Origin: Antilocapra americana
Lineage: Eukaryota; Chordata; Mammalia; Artiodactyla; Antilocapridae
Direction of reading: 5' to 3'
Assembly: GCA_007570785.1 (NCBI GenBank)
Contig: ML662442.1
Coordinates: forward strand, 30,887,681 to 30,951,680
Length of the DNA stretch: 64,000 bases
The notes under the pieces were generated by a model. The model was not told the DNA's origin. It saw only the letters and a list, made by a program, of their open reading frames with translations, and did not search any database. The translations under genes were made by a program, and so were the position numbers. The number at the start of each line of letters is the position of its first letter. The first letter of the stretch is position 1. This document shows positions 37,301 through 49,300 of the stretch, one piece after another.

Positions 37301-40300
37301 AACATGTAATTATTCTATTTTTTCTATTATATTTTGCTATTTTATATGTTAAATAATGTAGACCTGAACAGTAATACATGCTCGATAGAGGCAGAGGTAA
37401 AGAGAGAGATATAGAGATAGATATTTTTCACTCAGCTGCTCACACCTTTAGGAAATTTGAACTCCTCAACCATCAGTGCTTCCACCTAGAAAGCTTGGGA
37501 TTTGCCCACACATTTCTTGGAGGGAACAGTTTTTGAAGTGGTAGCTTGCAAGGTGTAACTCGGAAAAAGATGTTAGCAAGTAAGATGGCTTATCCCTGAT
37601 AATTTAGAACACAAATTAGATTATCCTTACCTAGAAGGTTCTAAAAACCTTTCTGACTTCTCATTGCCATTTGAGAAAAAGTACAAACTATCAGTGTTTG
37701 CTAGCTCATCTACCTCATCTTGCCTCCTGTTCCTTGTTCTCTGCACCAGCCATACTGGTCTTTCCCTCATCTCCGAGTCTATGAGGCATATTCCCACCTC
37801 AAGGCATTCGCCCTTGTCCAGATTTTTGCAAGGCCAGCTCCTGCTAATCACTCAGGTCTTGTCTTGAAGGTCACCTCTGCCTGGTTCTTCCTGGCCACCC
37901 TAACTAAAGTTAGTCCCCTTCCTGTCTGGTCATGCCTATGTCTTTGACTTTTATCTTCCTCATGGGTGTGTGCTAAGTCTCTTCATTCACGTCCAACTCT
38001 TTGTGACCTTGTGGATCATAGCCCACCAGTCTCCTCTGTCCATGGGATTCCCCAGGCAAGAATACTCTATTTTTTAAGTTAGTTACTTCGTTATTGTGTA
38101 TCTTCTTCTAAGAGAATATAAATTCCATGAAGTCAGGGAACTTACTGGTCTTATACATAGCCATAGCCTTAAAATCTAAAACAGTGCTTGTTTTGTAAAA
38201 GGTATCAGTAAATATTTTTTGAATGACTGACTTTTTAGGAGATGAAGCCACAGTTCATATGGAGACTCTGCAATAGAGGCATCTAGGGAGGGTGGTGGGG
38301 CCTGTCCTCCTTGAGCAGGAATAACAAAAGGCACCAACAGCAGATGTGACAGTCAGGGAAACACAGGAGTGGAGCCAGAGGGATGATGAGAAAAGTGACC
38401 TTACTGCTATGAGAACAGAGACAGCAGGTGGCTGTAGCCCCTGGGAAGGATGAACTTGGCTTTCGCAGTGAGAATGGCAGAGCAGTAGCCTGGAATATGT
38501 GGTATAAATGCCCCATCCAGGGCTTTTGGCTCAGATTCTGTGAACTTCTTAAGTCCAAATTCTTTTGTTCTCTCCAGGGCAACTTGAGTTTGAGAAAAAC
38601 TGGAAACAAACCTTCATTTGAAGTTTAATGTTAGATTAGAGAGAGAGAGAATGCAAGAGAGAGGGAGGAAGGCACAGAATGAGAAAGAGAGACAAAAGAA
38701 GGAAATCCTACTCAATAGTTTTGCCTCCACCCGAGATAACATTTAAACTCTTTGGAGTACAAACTTCTAGTTATAAGATTAACAAGTTCTGGGAATCTAA
38801 CGTACAACATGATGATTATAGCTAATAACACTGTATTATGTTCTTGAATGCTGCTAAAGAGTTGATCTTAAATATTCTCATCACAAAGCAGACATTGTAA
38901 TTATATGAGGGAATGAAGGTGTTAGCCAGTGCTATGGTGGCAATCATTTATCTTAATAAAGCTGGAAAAAAAAGGCAAGCTTCATCAAAGTAAACAAAAC
39001 ATTTAAGCTCCTGGATAGGTCAGAACTAGCTGTATTACCACATACTCATTATTCCATTTCCTTTCTTCTTCCTCAGTTTTCTTTCTTGAAAAGAAAATCC
39101 CATGTTAACGATAATTTTGCTGCCACTTGGTGCATTTATTCTCTGCAGTTAATGAATGTGTTGAGTGTATTTTACTGAAACCTCCAAGAAGATGTGAAAA
39201 GTATACTAGACCCTTAAGTTAAATAATCCTGAGCCCAGACTGAGGTATTTAATCCTTAACTAAGCACACCTGGGCTTATCAGGCTCCACTTCCTTGGAGA
39301 GCACAGATCAAATATGGGACAGTTGAGTATTTGCAAATTAAACAGCCCTTCTCTACCTGGACATTCAGAGTAAATGCACTGAGTCATGGTTTCCCTTATC
39401 ATCATGAGGAACAATAGAATGTTGCCCTAGGTATTATAATCATAAACTGAATGAGAGTGGGAAGATTGATCATGATTGTGTTGTAGTTGTATATGATGTG
39501 TGCCTTTTCTCCTTGTTTTTTCTCCTCCTAATTATTGTTAATGTTAAAAGTTGCAGGAAATTTGTGTCTCAGCCACCAAAACGTTTACTCTGTTTTCAGT
39601 TAATGAGATGAGATGTTAATCCCCATTAGGTTTTTGTAGACCTTAAAATTTAACTTTGGCCCTATGACATTCATTGAAATGTTCAGTTTCTCCAAAGTTT
39701 ATAGTCCACTTTTAATTTTTCAAGGAAAAATAAATAAGATAAATAGGCCTCATTTTAGGCTAGAGTTTTAAGTAGCTCACTAAACCTTTGACTGAGATAG
39801 CAAACATATGATTGCATTGTTGAGCTCAGTGTTTTGTCATCTTGCGGGGTGTCACCTATTAGAAGGTCATGAAATTAACTTACTGAGTAAAGAGCTACAA
39901 TAAATAAAATGACATAGAATAGAACATATAAGATTGCATCACAGCTCAGGATTTCTTTTGGAGATGAAAATGTTCTAAATTCAGATTGTAATGATGATTT
40001 TACAATTCTTTGAATATTCTAAAAACCACTGAATTATGTGCTTTAAATGGGTAGATTTTTATGGTATGTAAAATATATTTCAGTAAAACTGTTTAAAAAA
40101 AGGGAAAAAACTACCATTTCAGCAATCTTTCTTCCCCAGCTTGTATGTATGTAAAAGGTTGTTTTGTTAAATGTAGTTTGGAATTTGGGACATGGTCAAA
40201 AAAGATTGAAAGGTGTTGTTCTAATCCCGCTAGCAAATGGGAGCTTGAGGATTACAGCTCAAACTCTTGATATACAGGTATACTTATATATCAAGCATTC

Positions 40301-43300
40301 ATATTTCAAAATTTGGTTGAAGCTTGTGAGCAAAAGCAGTACAAAGGCTGTGCTGACTGGCATGCTACCTGTCTTCCATAGCGAGAATCCTGTGAAGTTG
40401 GCTGCAGCAGCGGGGAAGGCGCATACGAAGAGGAAGTGCTAGGTAAGCAGACTCACACAACTATTATTGAAAATAATCTACACCACTCCAGGTACCTGTC
40501 CTAATGGAGGGGTAATGAGCCATCTCTTAAAATATATATATATATTTTATAAAATATATTTTATAAAACATATATATATAATTGAATATATATATATATT
40601 TATTAACTTCAAATGTGGAATCCATATTTAGAGACTCAGCAAAAGTCTTTTTGCAGAGCAAAATAGGGGAAACAGCACATGACATCTTTAGAACTTGAGA
40701 TTTTTGCCCTCGGTTCAGTGGATGCAATCACTTTTCTCTTAATGAGAGGGACAAATGTGAATCCTGAGCAACTGGATATCAGGAAATGACACTGTTTTAA
40801 TGAATGAAAGTATAGAAATATTTTATTTAATGTGAATTTCATTACTTAGCTACCAGTTATTCAATTGATTGAGTACCTACCATAGCTACGGCTCCCTATA
40901 AAACATTGGGAAATTTGCAGAGTATATAGAAGCTATGCTTCTCAGTGTTAGATTTGGAGTAAGTAAGGAACTTGACTGTATATGTCTCCAGTTCCCTCTG
41001 ACTTATTTCAGAGCAGGTTGGATGTCTTTAAGAGACTTTGCCTGAGTGTTTTAATTCTCTAGTGGTTTCTGAAGGACCAACACTTTGATAAACTATAGTG
41101 TATGTTAGCAGCTAGCTTTTCCAGAACTCCCCAGTTTTTCCTCCCACTGGAAGATAAACAGTTCCTTCTGGAACAAGAGATGATTGGTTTTTCCATAAGT
41201 TGCAGTCCTCATTTCAGTGGCTGATGGAAATTGGCAGGCGAATCTTGCCTTGCTATCCTGATTTGCTTCTGAACTAGAGTGGTGAAGAAACCTTATCCTT
41301 TAAGTTCAGGAAAAGAGGCCTGCTTTTGCCACTTCTATAATACTGGATGTCCTAGCCAAAGCAACTAAGCAAGAAAAAGGCATCCAAATTTGGAACATAG
41401 AAGTAAAATTATCTTTGTTTGTAGATGATATGATCTTATATGCAGAAATCCATGAAGATACCACAAAATACCCTGTTAGAACTAATAAACAAATTTGGCA
41501 AAGTAGCAGGAAACAAAGTTAAAACTAGAAAATCAATTACATTACTATGCACAAGTAATGAACCATCTGAAAAGGAAATTATAAAGAAAATTTCATTTAT
41601 AATAGCATCAATAAAATACTTAGAAATTAAACAAGGAGGTGAATGACTTGTAAAGTGAAATGTTCACAAAACGTTTCTGAAACAAATTTAAGAAGGCAAG
41701 TAAATGGAAAGACATCCCATATTCATGAATTAAAATACTTGGTATATTGTCAAGATGTCAATATTATCAGTGCAATCTACAGATTTAATGCAGTCCCTAT
41801 CAAAATTCCAAATACATTTTTGCAGCTCTTTTACATGGGATAGAAAGACTGAGTCTGCAGTCTATATGGAATCCAAAGGAGCCCCAAATCCTGAAAAGAA
41901 CAGAGTTGGAGGATTCATACTTCCTGATTTCAAACTTCTTGCAAACCTATAATAATCAAAACAGTATGGTTCTGGCATAAAGACAGTCATATAGACCCAT
42001 GGAATAGAACAGAGAGTTCAGAAATAAATTCTTACATATATAGTCAAATGATTTTTGACAAGGGTGCCAAGAACATTGAATGGGCAGAAAACAATCCAGG
42101 GAAACCTGACTATCAACAAAATAATTAGGTAAGATCATTATATAATATCATATACAAAAATTGACACAAAATGTATCCATGATCTAAATGTAAGAGTTAA
42201 AGCTATAAAAATTTTAGAAGAAAACACAGCAGCAAAACTTCACAACTTTGAATTTGGCAATGAATTTTTGGACATGGCATGAAAGGCACAGGTGACTAAA
42301 GAAAAAATAGACACATTAGACTTTATGTAACTTAAAAGAAAAAAATTTAAGCACCAAAAGACACTATCAACAGAGTAAAACAGCAATCAATAGGATAGGA
42401 GAAAATATTTGCAAGTCATATATCTGATAAGGGATTACTATCAAGCATATATAGAAAACTAAAACAAAAGGAATATATGGAAAATTCCTAAAACTCAACA
42501 ATAATAACTCCAAACAATCCAATTAAAAAATGGGCAAAGGAGGAGACATTTCTTCAAAGAAGATGTACAAATGGCCAATAAACACATAAACTGATGCTGA
42601 ACATTACTCTTCATTAGAGAAATATAAATAAAACCTACAATGAAATACCACTTCACACCCATTAAGATGACCACTCAAAAAAAAAAAAAAAAAAAAGAGC
42701 AGAAAACTATGTGTTGATGACGATGTGGAAAAAAAAATCTGAATGCTGTGCACTGTTGATGGGAATGTAAAATGGTATAACTCCTGTAGACGGGGAGGGA
42801 TTGAAGACAGAACTCTGACATTATCTAGCCATTCCGCTTTGGGGTATATGCACAAAAGAACTGAAAGCAAGGTTTCGAAGATATATTCATACACCTATGT
42901 TCTACTCGAATGTTAAATCACAACAGCTAAAATGTGAAAGCAACCCAAATGTCCACCGACAGATGGATGACTAAGCAAAATGCACTATACATTTACAATG
43001 GGATATTGTTTATTGAGACTTAAAAAGTAAGAAAATTCTGATGTATGCCACAGCATGAATAAATTTGGAGGACATTATGCTAAGTAAAGTAAGCCAGTCA
43101 CAAAAAGACAAATACTGTTCGATTCCTCTTATTTGAGATATTTAGAGTAGTTAAATTATAGAGATGGAAAGTAGAATAGTGGTTTCCTATGGAAAGAGGA
43201 GGGTGAGAGGGAATGGTTAGTTCCAATTTTGCAGATGGATGGTCATGACGGTTGCTCCAGAATATAAATGTACTTATTATCACTGAACTGTACACTTAAA

Positions 43301-46300
43301 AATGGCTAGGACAGTAAATTCTATGCCATGTGTATTTTACACAATCACAAATTTCCAGAGGACTTTTCTGGTGGTCCAGCAACTAAGACTCCATGCTTCC
43401 AATGTAGGGGACCCAGGTTTGATGCCTCGTCAGGGAACTACATCCCACGTGCTACAACTAAAAATCTCACATGTGGCAACTAAAGATCCCATTTGCTGCA
43501 ACTAAGATGCAGTATAGCTGAGAAAAGTTCCAGGAAAAAAGCAAGCTAATGCAATGAAATTAGTCGTGATTTTGAAAACAGAAAAAGTAAAGTTAAATAA
43601 TTTCATCCCAGAGGTACATATCATTCAGAATTCTAACACTTATATAGTGTCTGGGAAGTAGTACCAATAACTGCGTGTTACTAATTGTAATGTTACTAAT
43701 GCTTAAAAGTCATGAAATATTTCACAATAAAAAAGAGCAGAATATAGGATCCTTTGGCGCTCAGACAGTTACTTGCACATATAGAAATAATGTGTTTGAC
43801 TATAGATATATAGTGTAAAATTATATATCTATGATATATCTATAGGGCTATAGATATATAGTGTAAATTTTTTTAAATATATAGTGTAAAATTTTTAAAA
43901 TATCTTGAGATATGTGCCCTGGCTCAGTGGATGGTTCTGTTGCCCTACACACACCCTTGGTACCCACCCCTCTAACCCATATAGAAGTGGTATGACAAGA
44001 GAAAACTAGACAGTCTCAGAACACTCCATGTTGCTTGCCTGTTAGGAAAACTATCTTCAAAGATTAGATAGCTCAGTGGGTAAAGAATCTGCCTGCAATG
44101 CTGGAGACACAGGATATGCAGGTTCAATCCCTGGGTCAGGAAGATCCCCTGGAGAAGGAAATGGCAACCCACTCCAATATTCTTGCCTGGAAAACCCCAT
44201 GGACAGAGGAGCCTGGCAGGCTACATCCAAAGGGTCACAAAGAGTTGGACATGACTAAACATGCAGGCAGGATGAGGGGAAAAAAGCTGCCAGACCAACT
44301 GGCTAATTTAAAGAAATAAACCAACTGAATTATAGGCACCAGTTACTGTTCAGGTGAATAACTGTGGCAAGATGTAGCAGGAGTGTGCCGAGATGAAGCA
44401 GGGACATGCTGTCCTGTGTTGACAGACATGGGATGTGGTGAATAAAATCTTGTTTTCTCCCCAGAAAATGCAGACCTCCCCACTGCACCCTTTGCTTCTT
44501 CCATTGGAAGCCATGGTGTGACATTACGATGGAAATCGGCCAACATCTCTGGAGTAAAATACATCATTCAATGGAAATACACACAACTTCCTGGAAGCTG
44601 GACTTACACTGAGGTATGAACCACTGCCTATGTACCTGCGTGCTCATTCAGTCATGTCCGACTCTTTGCAACCCCATGGATTGTAGCCCACCGGGCTCTT
44701 CTGCCCATTCTCCAGGCAAGAATACTGGAGTGGATTGCCACTTCCTACTCCAGGGGATCCCAATCCATGGATCTAACCCGAGCCTCTTGTGTCTCCTGCA
44801 TTGGCAGGTGGATGCTTTATCACCACTGAACTTCACTCTTTGCTGCTCTTCATGCTAAACCTTTTATTTTTGAGGAAAATGTATTATTGGATATAGATAT
44901 TATTCCTTCAGCTCAGCATCACAAAACCAACTACTCATATCATTGGTCATTATCTGTCCATCCCATTGAAAATGATGCCAACTAGGGTGGAGGTCAAGGA
45001 GGTCATCCATGTGGGTCCCTTTTAAGACGGCAAAAGCAGGTTCAGAGAACAGTCCCAAGACACCAAGTATTTTAACACGGAAAATTAAAGGAAAGCCTTG
45101 AGGCAAATGCCAAATAATTGAATCCACAATTTTGCAGGTTTGAAGAAGGAAGGGATTTCAGTGTGAATTGTATGGACTGAGATGGGGATGTCTCAGCTCT
45201 GAGCTCCAGGCCCGCTTTTCAGCTGTGTGTGCTTAGTCACTCAGACATGTCTGACTCTTAGTGACCCCATGGACTGTAGCCCTCCAGGCTCCTCTGTCTG
45301 TGGAATTCTCCAGGCAAGAATACTGGAGTGGGTAGCCATTTCCTTCTCCAGGGGATCTTCCCAACCTAGGGAGTGAACCCAGGTCTCCCGCGTTGCAGGT
45401 GGATTCTTTACTGTCTGAGCCACCAGGGAAGCCCTGGATCACTTCATACTAGAAGGCCATGCATCATCTACAAATGAATCTGTGCTCTTGAGTCACAATA
45501 TACGGAAGTGATTTCATAAATACTGATGCTTGATCTCTCATTGATTAGGCCGTGTCGAAGCTCTCCTATGTGGTAGAGCCCCTGCATCCCTTCACTGAAT
45601 ATGTTTTTCGACTGGTTTGGATCTTCACAGCCCAGCTGCAGCTGTATTCCCCTCCAAGTCCCAGTTACAGGACCCATCCTAACGGAGGTATGGCATGCAT
45701 ACCTTGCTCGAGAAATCAGGGGTCATTCCAAAGCTTTGGTTTAGTTTGCTTTTGTTTTAAACAGTGAAATAGATTTATTCCTTTGTTAATCCATCTAACA
45801 ATGGGGTACGTAACTGGGTGTCAAGTCGTCTTCTAGGTGCTTACCATGAAAAGTGAAAGTGTTAGTCGCTCAGTCCTGTCTGACTTTTTGTGACCCCATG
45901 GGCTGTAGCCCACCAGGCTCCTCTCTCCATGGGATTTCCCAGGCAAGAGTACTGGAGTGGGTTGCCATTTCCTTCTCCAGGGGATCTTCCCGACCCAGGG
46001 ATCCAACCCGGGTCTCCTGCATTGCAGGTCTGAGCCACCAGGGAAGCCCAGGTGTTCACCATACCTCTGATCAAAACCAAAATCTCTGCTCTAGTGAAGC
46101 TCTCATTTTGGTGGAAAGGAAATTCCCTCAACAGTAAATCTAATAAATAATGAAAGTATACTGTGGGTAGGAAGACATGGGTTGCCATAGTAAGAAAAAT
46201 GCTTTGAGCAGGGTCTGTCCATGAAAAATGGGGAGTGCATTAAAGAAGTTGGTCAGAATAAGCCTCGTTATGTGATTAGGAGTTATGGTAGGCTTTAAAG

Positions 46301-49300
46301 GAGTAATTGCTTCAAATGCTCCTTAAAAAGATAATTGGCAAATACACATAGAATGCATTGAATGATATTGACTAGGAAGTGCAGAGGTAACAAGACCAGC
46401 TGGGAGGTTATTATTGTACTTCAACTTTTGGTTAGCGATCGATTTTAAAAAACAGAAGATATGTTGGAACATTTTCTGATTTCTTCTTTCAAAGATTTGG
46501 CTTCCATAACGGGAAAAGGATTCAAGCCTGGAGGCTTTCAGGGAGATAAATGCCAGGGGAAGACATTCAGGGAGAGCTGCTGTTGTTCTCAACATCTGAG
46601 TCAGCCAAGGGGACTTGGGAGGGCTTATTCTAAGCCAGATGGTGGATGTTCCTACCCCTCAGTTCTGAAGAAACAGCTGCATGCAGAGACCCTCACACTG
46701 AACTAGGCCTCAGACGGAACCTCAGCGGGAGAGCTGATGAAGCTGGTTGGGGCATTTTCCCTCTCCCCTGATTAGTGCCTTCTTTTTGCTGATCAGATTT
46801 TAGGGTACATGCAGTCCCTCTGCTGATTATTCCCTGACTATCCTCAGGACCTCAGATTGGACACAGGTCTGGGGCTATATTTGAAATGTTCCAGATCAGA
46901 GTAGAATACATAGATCCTTTCTGTTCAGAGCAGTGCCTCATGGACTCCAACAGTTTGGGAACATTTTCCAGTACTGGAGACATACTGTGGTCCAGAGTGG
47001 ATGGCTAGTTAAATCAAATTAGTGAAGAAGGCAAATTTTGCTTTCCGTTTCTGAGTCTTTCTCTGGATATACAAGCCCCCAAACCCTCCATATGTTTCAG
47101 TTCTTGTACTGGATATACTTTCCATAGATAACATCTCAGACTCCAATTCTGTCTCACTTTTTTAGCCACATCAAAACATATAGAGTTATCCATTTTGTGT
47201 TCCATCACCTTGTGGCCCTTTTCTCTCTCAGCTATGGAAAATATATGACTTTAGATGGTTATTCTCACCTTTTAATTGGGACCCTTATGAAGATAATTTC
47301 TTAATCAGGTGGAATAATTACCTTGTCTAACCTGACCAGCCTTTTCAGGGACGGCTTTTGTGGGGAGATTTGGACCACTCACAACTTGCCATAGAGGTGG
47401 CATGGAACACTTGCAGTGGAGTGGATCATGCCTGTCTGGGTGTGGACTAAAGAGCTAGGTTTTCTGCCATCCTGGTTCCGATTGGCTAGGAGATGATTCC
47501 TACTTCCCTGTTCACCTGAGTCAGTGCGTGGAGCCGAGGAGTGATACAATATTTGTGTTTGCTTAAGCTCAGTCTGAGAGTTGGGGAGGAACCGTATCAG
47601 AGCTGAAGGGCCTTTTTAAAACACGGCCAGTGGGAGGGCTACACTGTCTTCTCTCTCCCCACTCTAAGGGGACAGGGGTGATGCAGTGCACCTGCCAAAA
47701 ATTGTTCAGAGGGAGAGAGCCTGCTGAAGAGCAAAGTGACATCAGTCTGTCTATGAAAAGAGGAAATAAACGAGTGTGGTTGCAGGGCATAGAAGGTATG
47801 GAAAGCAGATGGGTATCCGGCTAGAAGATAGGCTGTTAGATGGTTTGTTTTCCTTTCTGTTCTTTGACACCAGGGTAGATCCTACAGTCTGTGGGTGAAT
47901 GCTTGGTTAGCAAGTGCATGCTTATTTTTGTTCTTCATGAGGGTAGGGATGCTACTAAGGCACCGAAAACCTGGATCTGGGGGACCTTGAGAGCTGTGGG
48001 GAGGAGAGTACAGTCTGGGTCAGCAGAGCTTACACCGACAAAAGGGAAGCAGACTGTTCTAATTCAGGCTTATCTAAACCCCTATCTTTAGCTAGAACTG
48101 GTCGGGCCACAGGACCCTAGTGAGGGAAAAGGCCCCAGGCCTTACTTCTTTCAACTCATGTTAATCATTGACTTCAGTTTTGTTACAGAGTCTCTTCTCC
48201 TTCCTAACCTGGTTCCATCCTGTGTTTCAACTCAGTCAGGTTATCTGGAGATTTTTAACAGTTTTTTTTCTTTTTCCCCTGCAGCATTATCCTATTTGTA
48301 TACTTCCACATTTAATTTTATTGCATAAATTAGAAGTGAGGAAAATTACACTTTCTTTAAAGAGTCCATTAGAAGAGTAGCTAACTGATATTGTTTAGGG
48401 ATCAAGAATTGCAGTTCGTAGATATATTGCCACCTTCTACCATTTATTGTGACTATTAAAGAAAATATTTCATTTATGCTAAGTTTTCAAAAAAAAAGAC
48501 TTTTACCCTATCCTATTTACATTTTTCTCTGTGTATTTTATGCTCACGGTGTTACCATTGTCTCTTCTAGTTCCTGAAACTGCTCCTTTCATTAGGAATA
48601 TTGAAAGCTCAAGTCCCGACACGGTGGAAGTCAGTTGGGCTCCACCTCAATTTCCAGGTGGACCTATTTTGGGCTATAACTTAAGGCTGATCAGCAAAAA
48701 TCAGAAATTAGATGCAGGGACACAGAGAACCAGTTTCCAGTTCTACTCCACTCTACCAAATACCACCTACAGGTAAGAATTTAGTGGTACATGAAGAATG
48801 TAACCAGCATGGGTGCATTCAGGATAATTATCTAAGAAATATGGCTACAAAATAGCTTAAAATGTATTTTGAGAAGTCCTATTGACTTTGTGCTGCTGGT
48901 TTGAAGTTGTGGTTTCCCTCAAATTTGTATGCTTATTAGATTACACCATCCTAAGCAAAAGCATTTTCAAGCGTTTCTATTATATTCAGAGAAAAATACA
49001 AATGTGGGCTAATAAATATGGGCTAAAAGAAACAACATAAGCACCATCAATATCATTTCTTCATTTAATCCAACATGGAAAAAGTAGAGGTAGAATTCTG
49101 TTAATGCTATTTTTACATTAACTGTTAAGGGAATTATTTTAATATTGTTAGCTTTTCTAGTATTTACTAAGACCTACATAAATTAGGGCATGAATGAGGG
49201 TCATACAGATAGCAGAGTTCAGTTTTTGACCTCTGTGACCCTGAACTATTCTGCGGGGAATGCAAACAAGAACATGATTGATGGTCATTTTAGTGCTGAG

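Larger units (their letters stand above)
35423..40381 (+). other. ROS1: ROS1 intron 4 (5.0 kb)
   Basis: GTGAGT...TAG. Repeats as listed; 38701-39954 is AT-rich and unassigned. Confidence 0.8.
40443..44464 (+). other. ROS1: ROS1 intron 5 (4.0 kb)
   Basis: GTAAGC...CAG. A TA microsatellite, a 2-kb L1, a CHR SINE, a small tandem repeat and a Bov-tA; 40607-41332 is unassigned. Confidence 0.8.

Noticed and set aside
41333..43345. Coding exon or retrogene in intron 5
   Set aside because: The readable protein pieces belong to a broken L1 ORF2, in several frames with stops.
43801..43901. CRISPR-like spaced repeats
   Set aside because: Only three imperfect AT-rich copies with unequal spacing in a mammalian intron.
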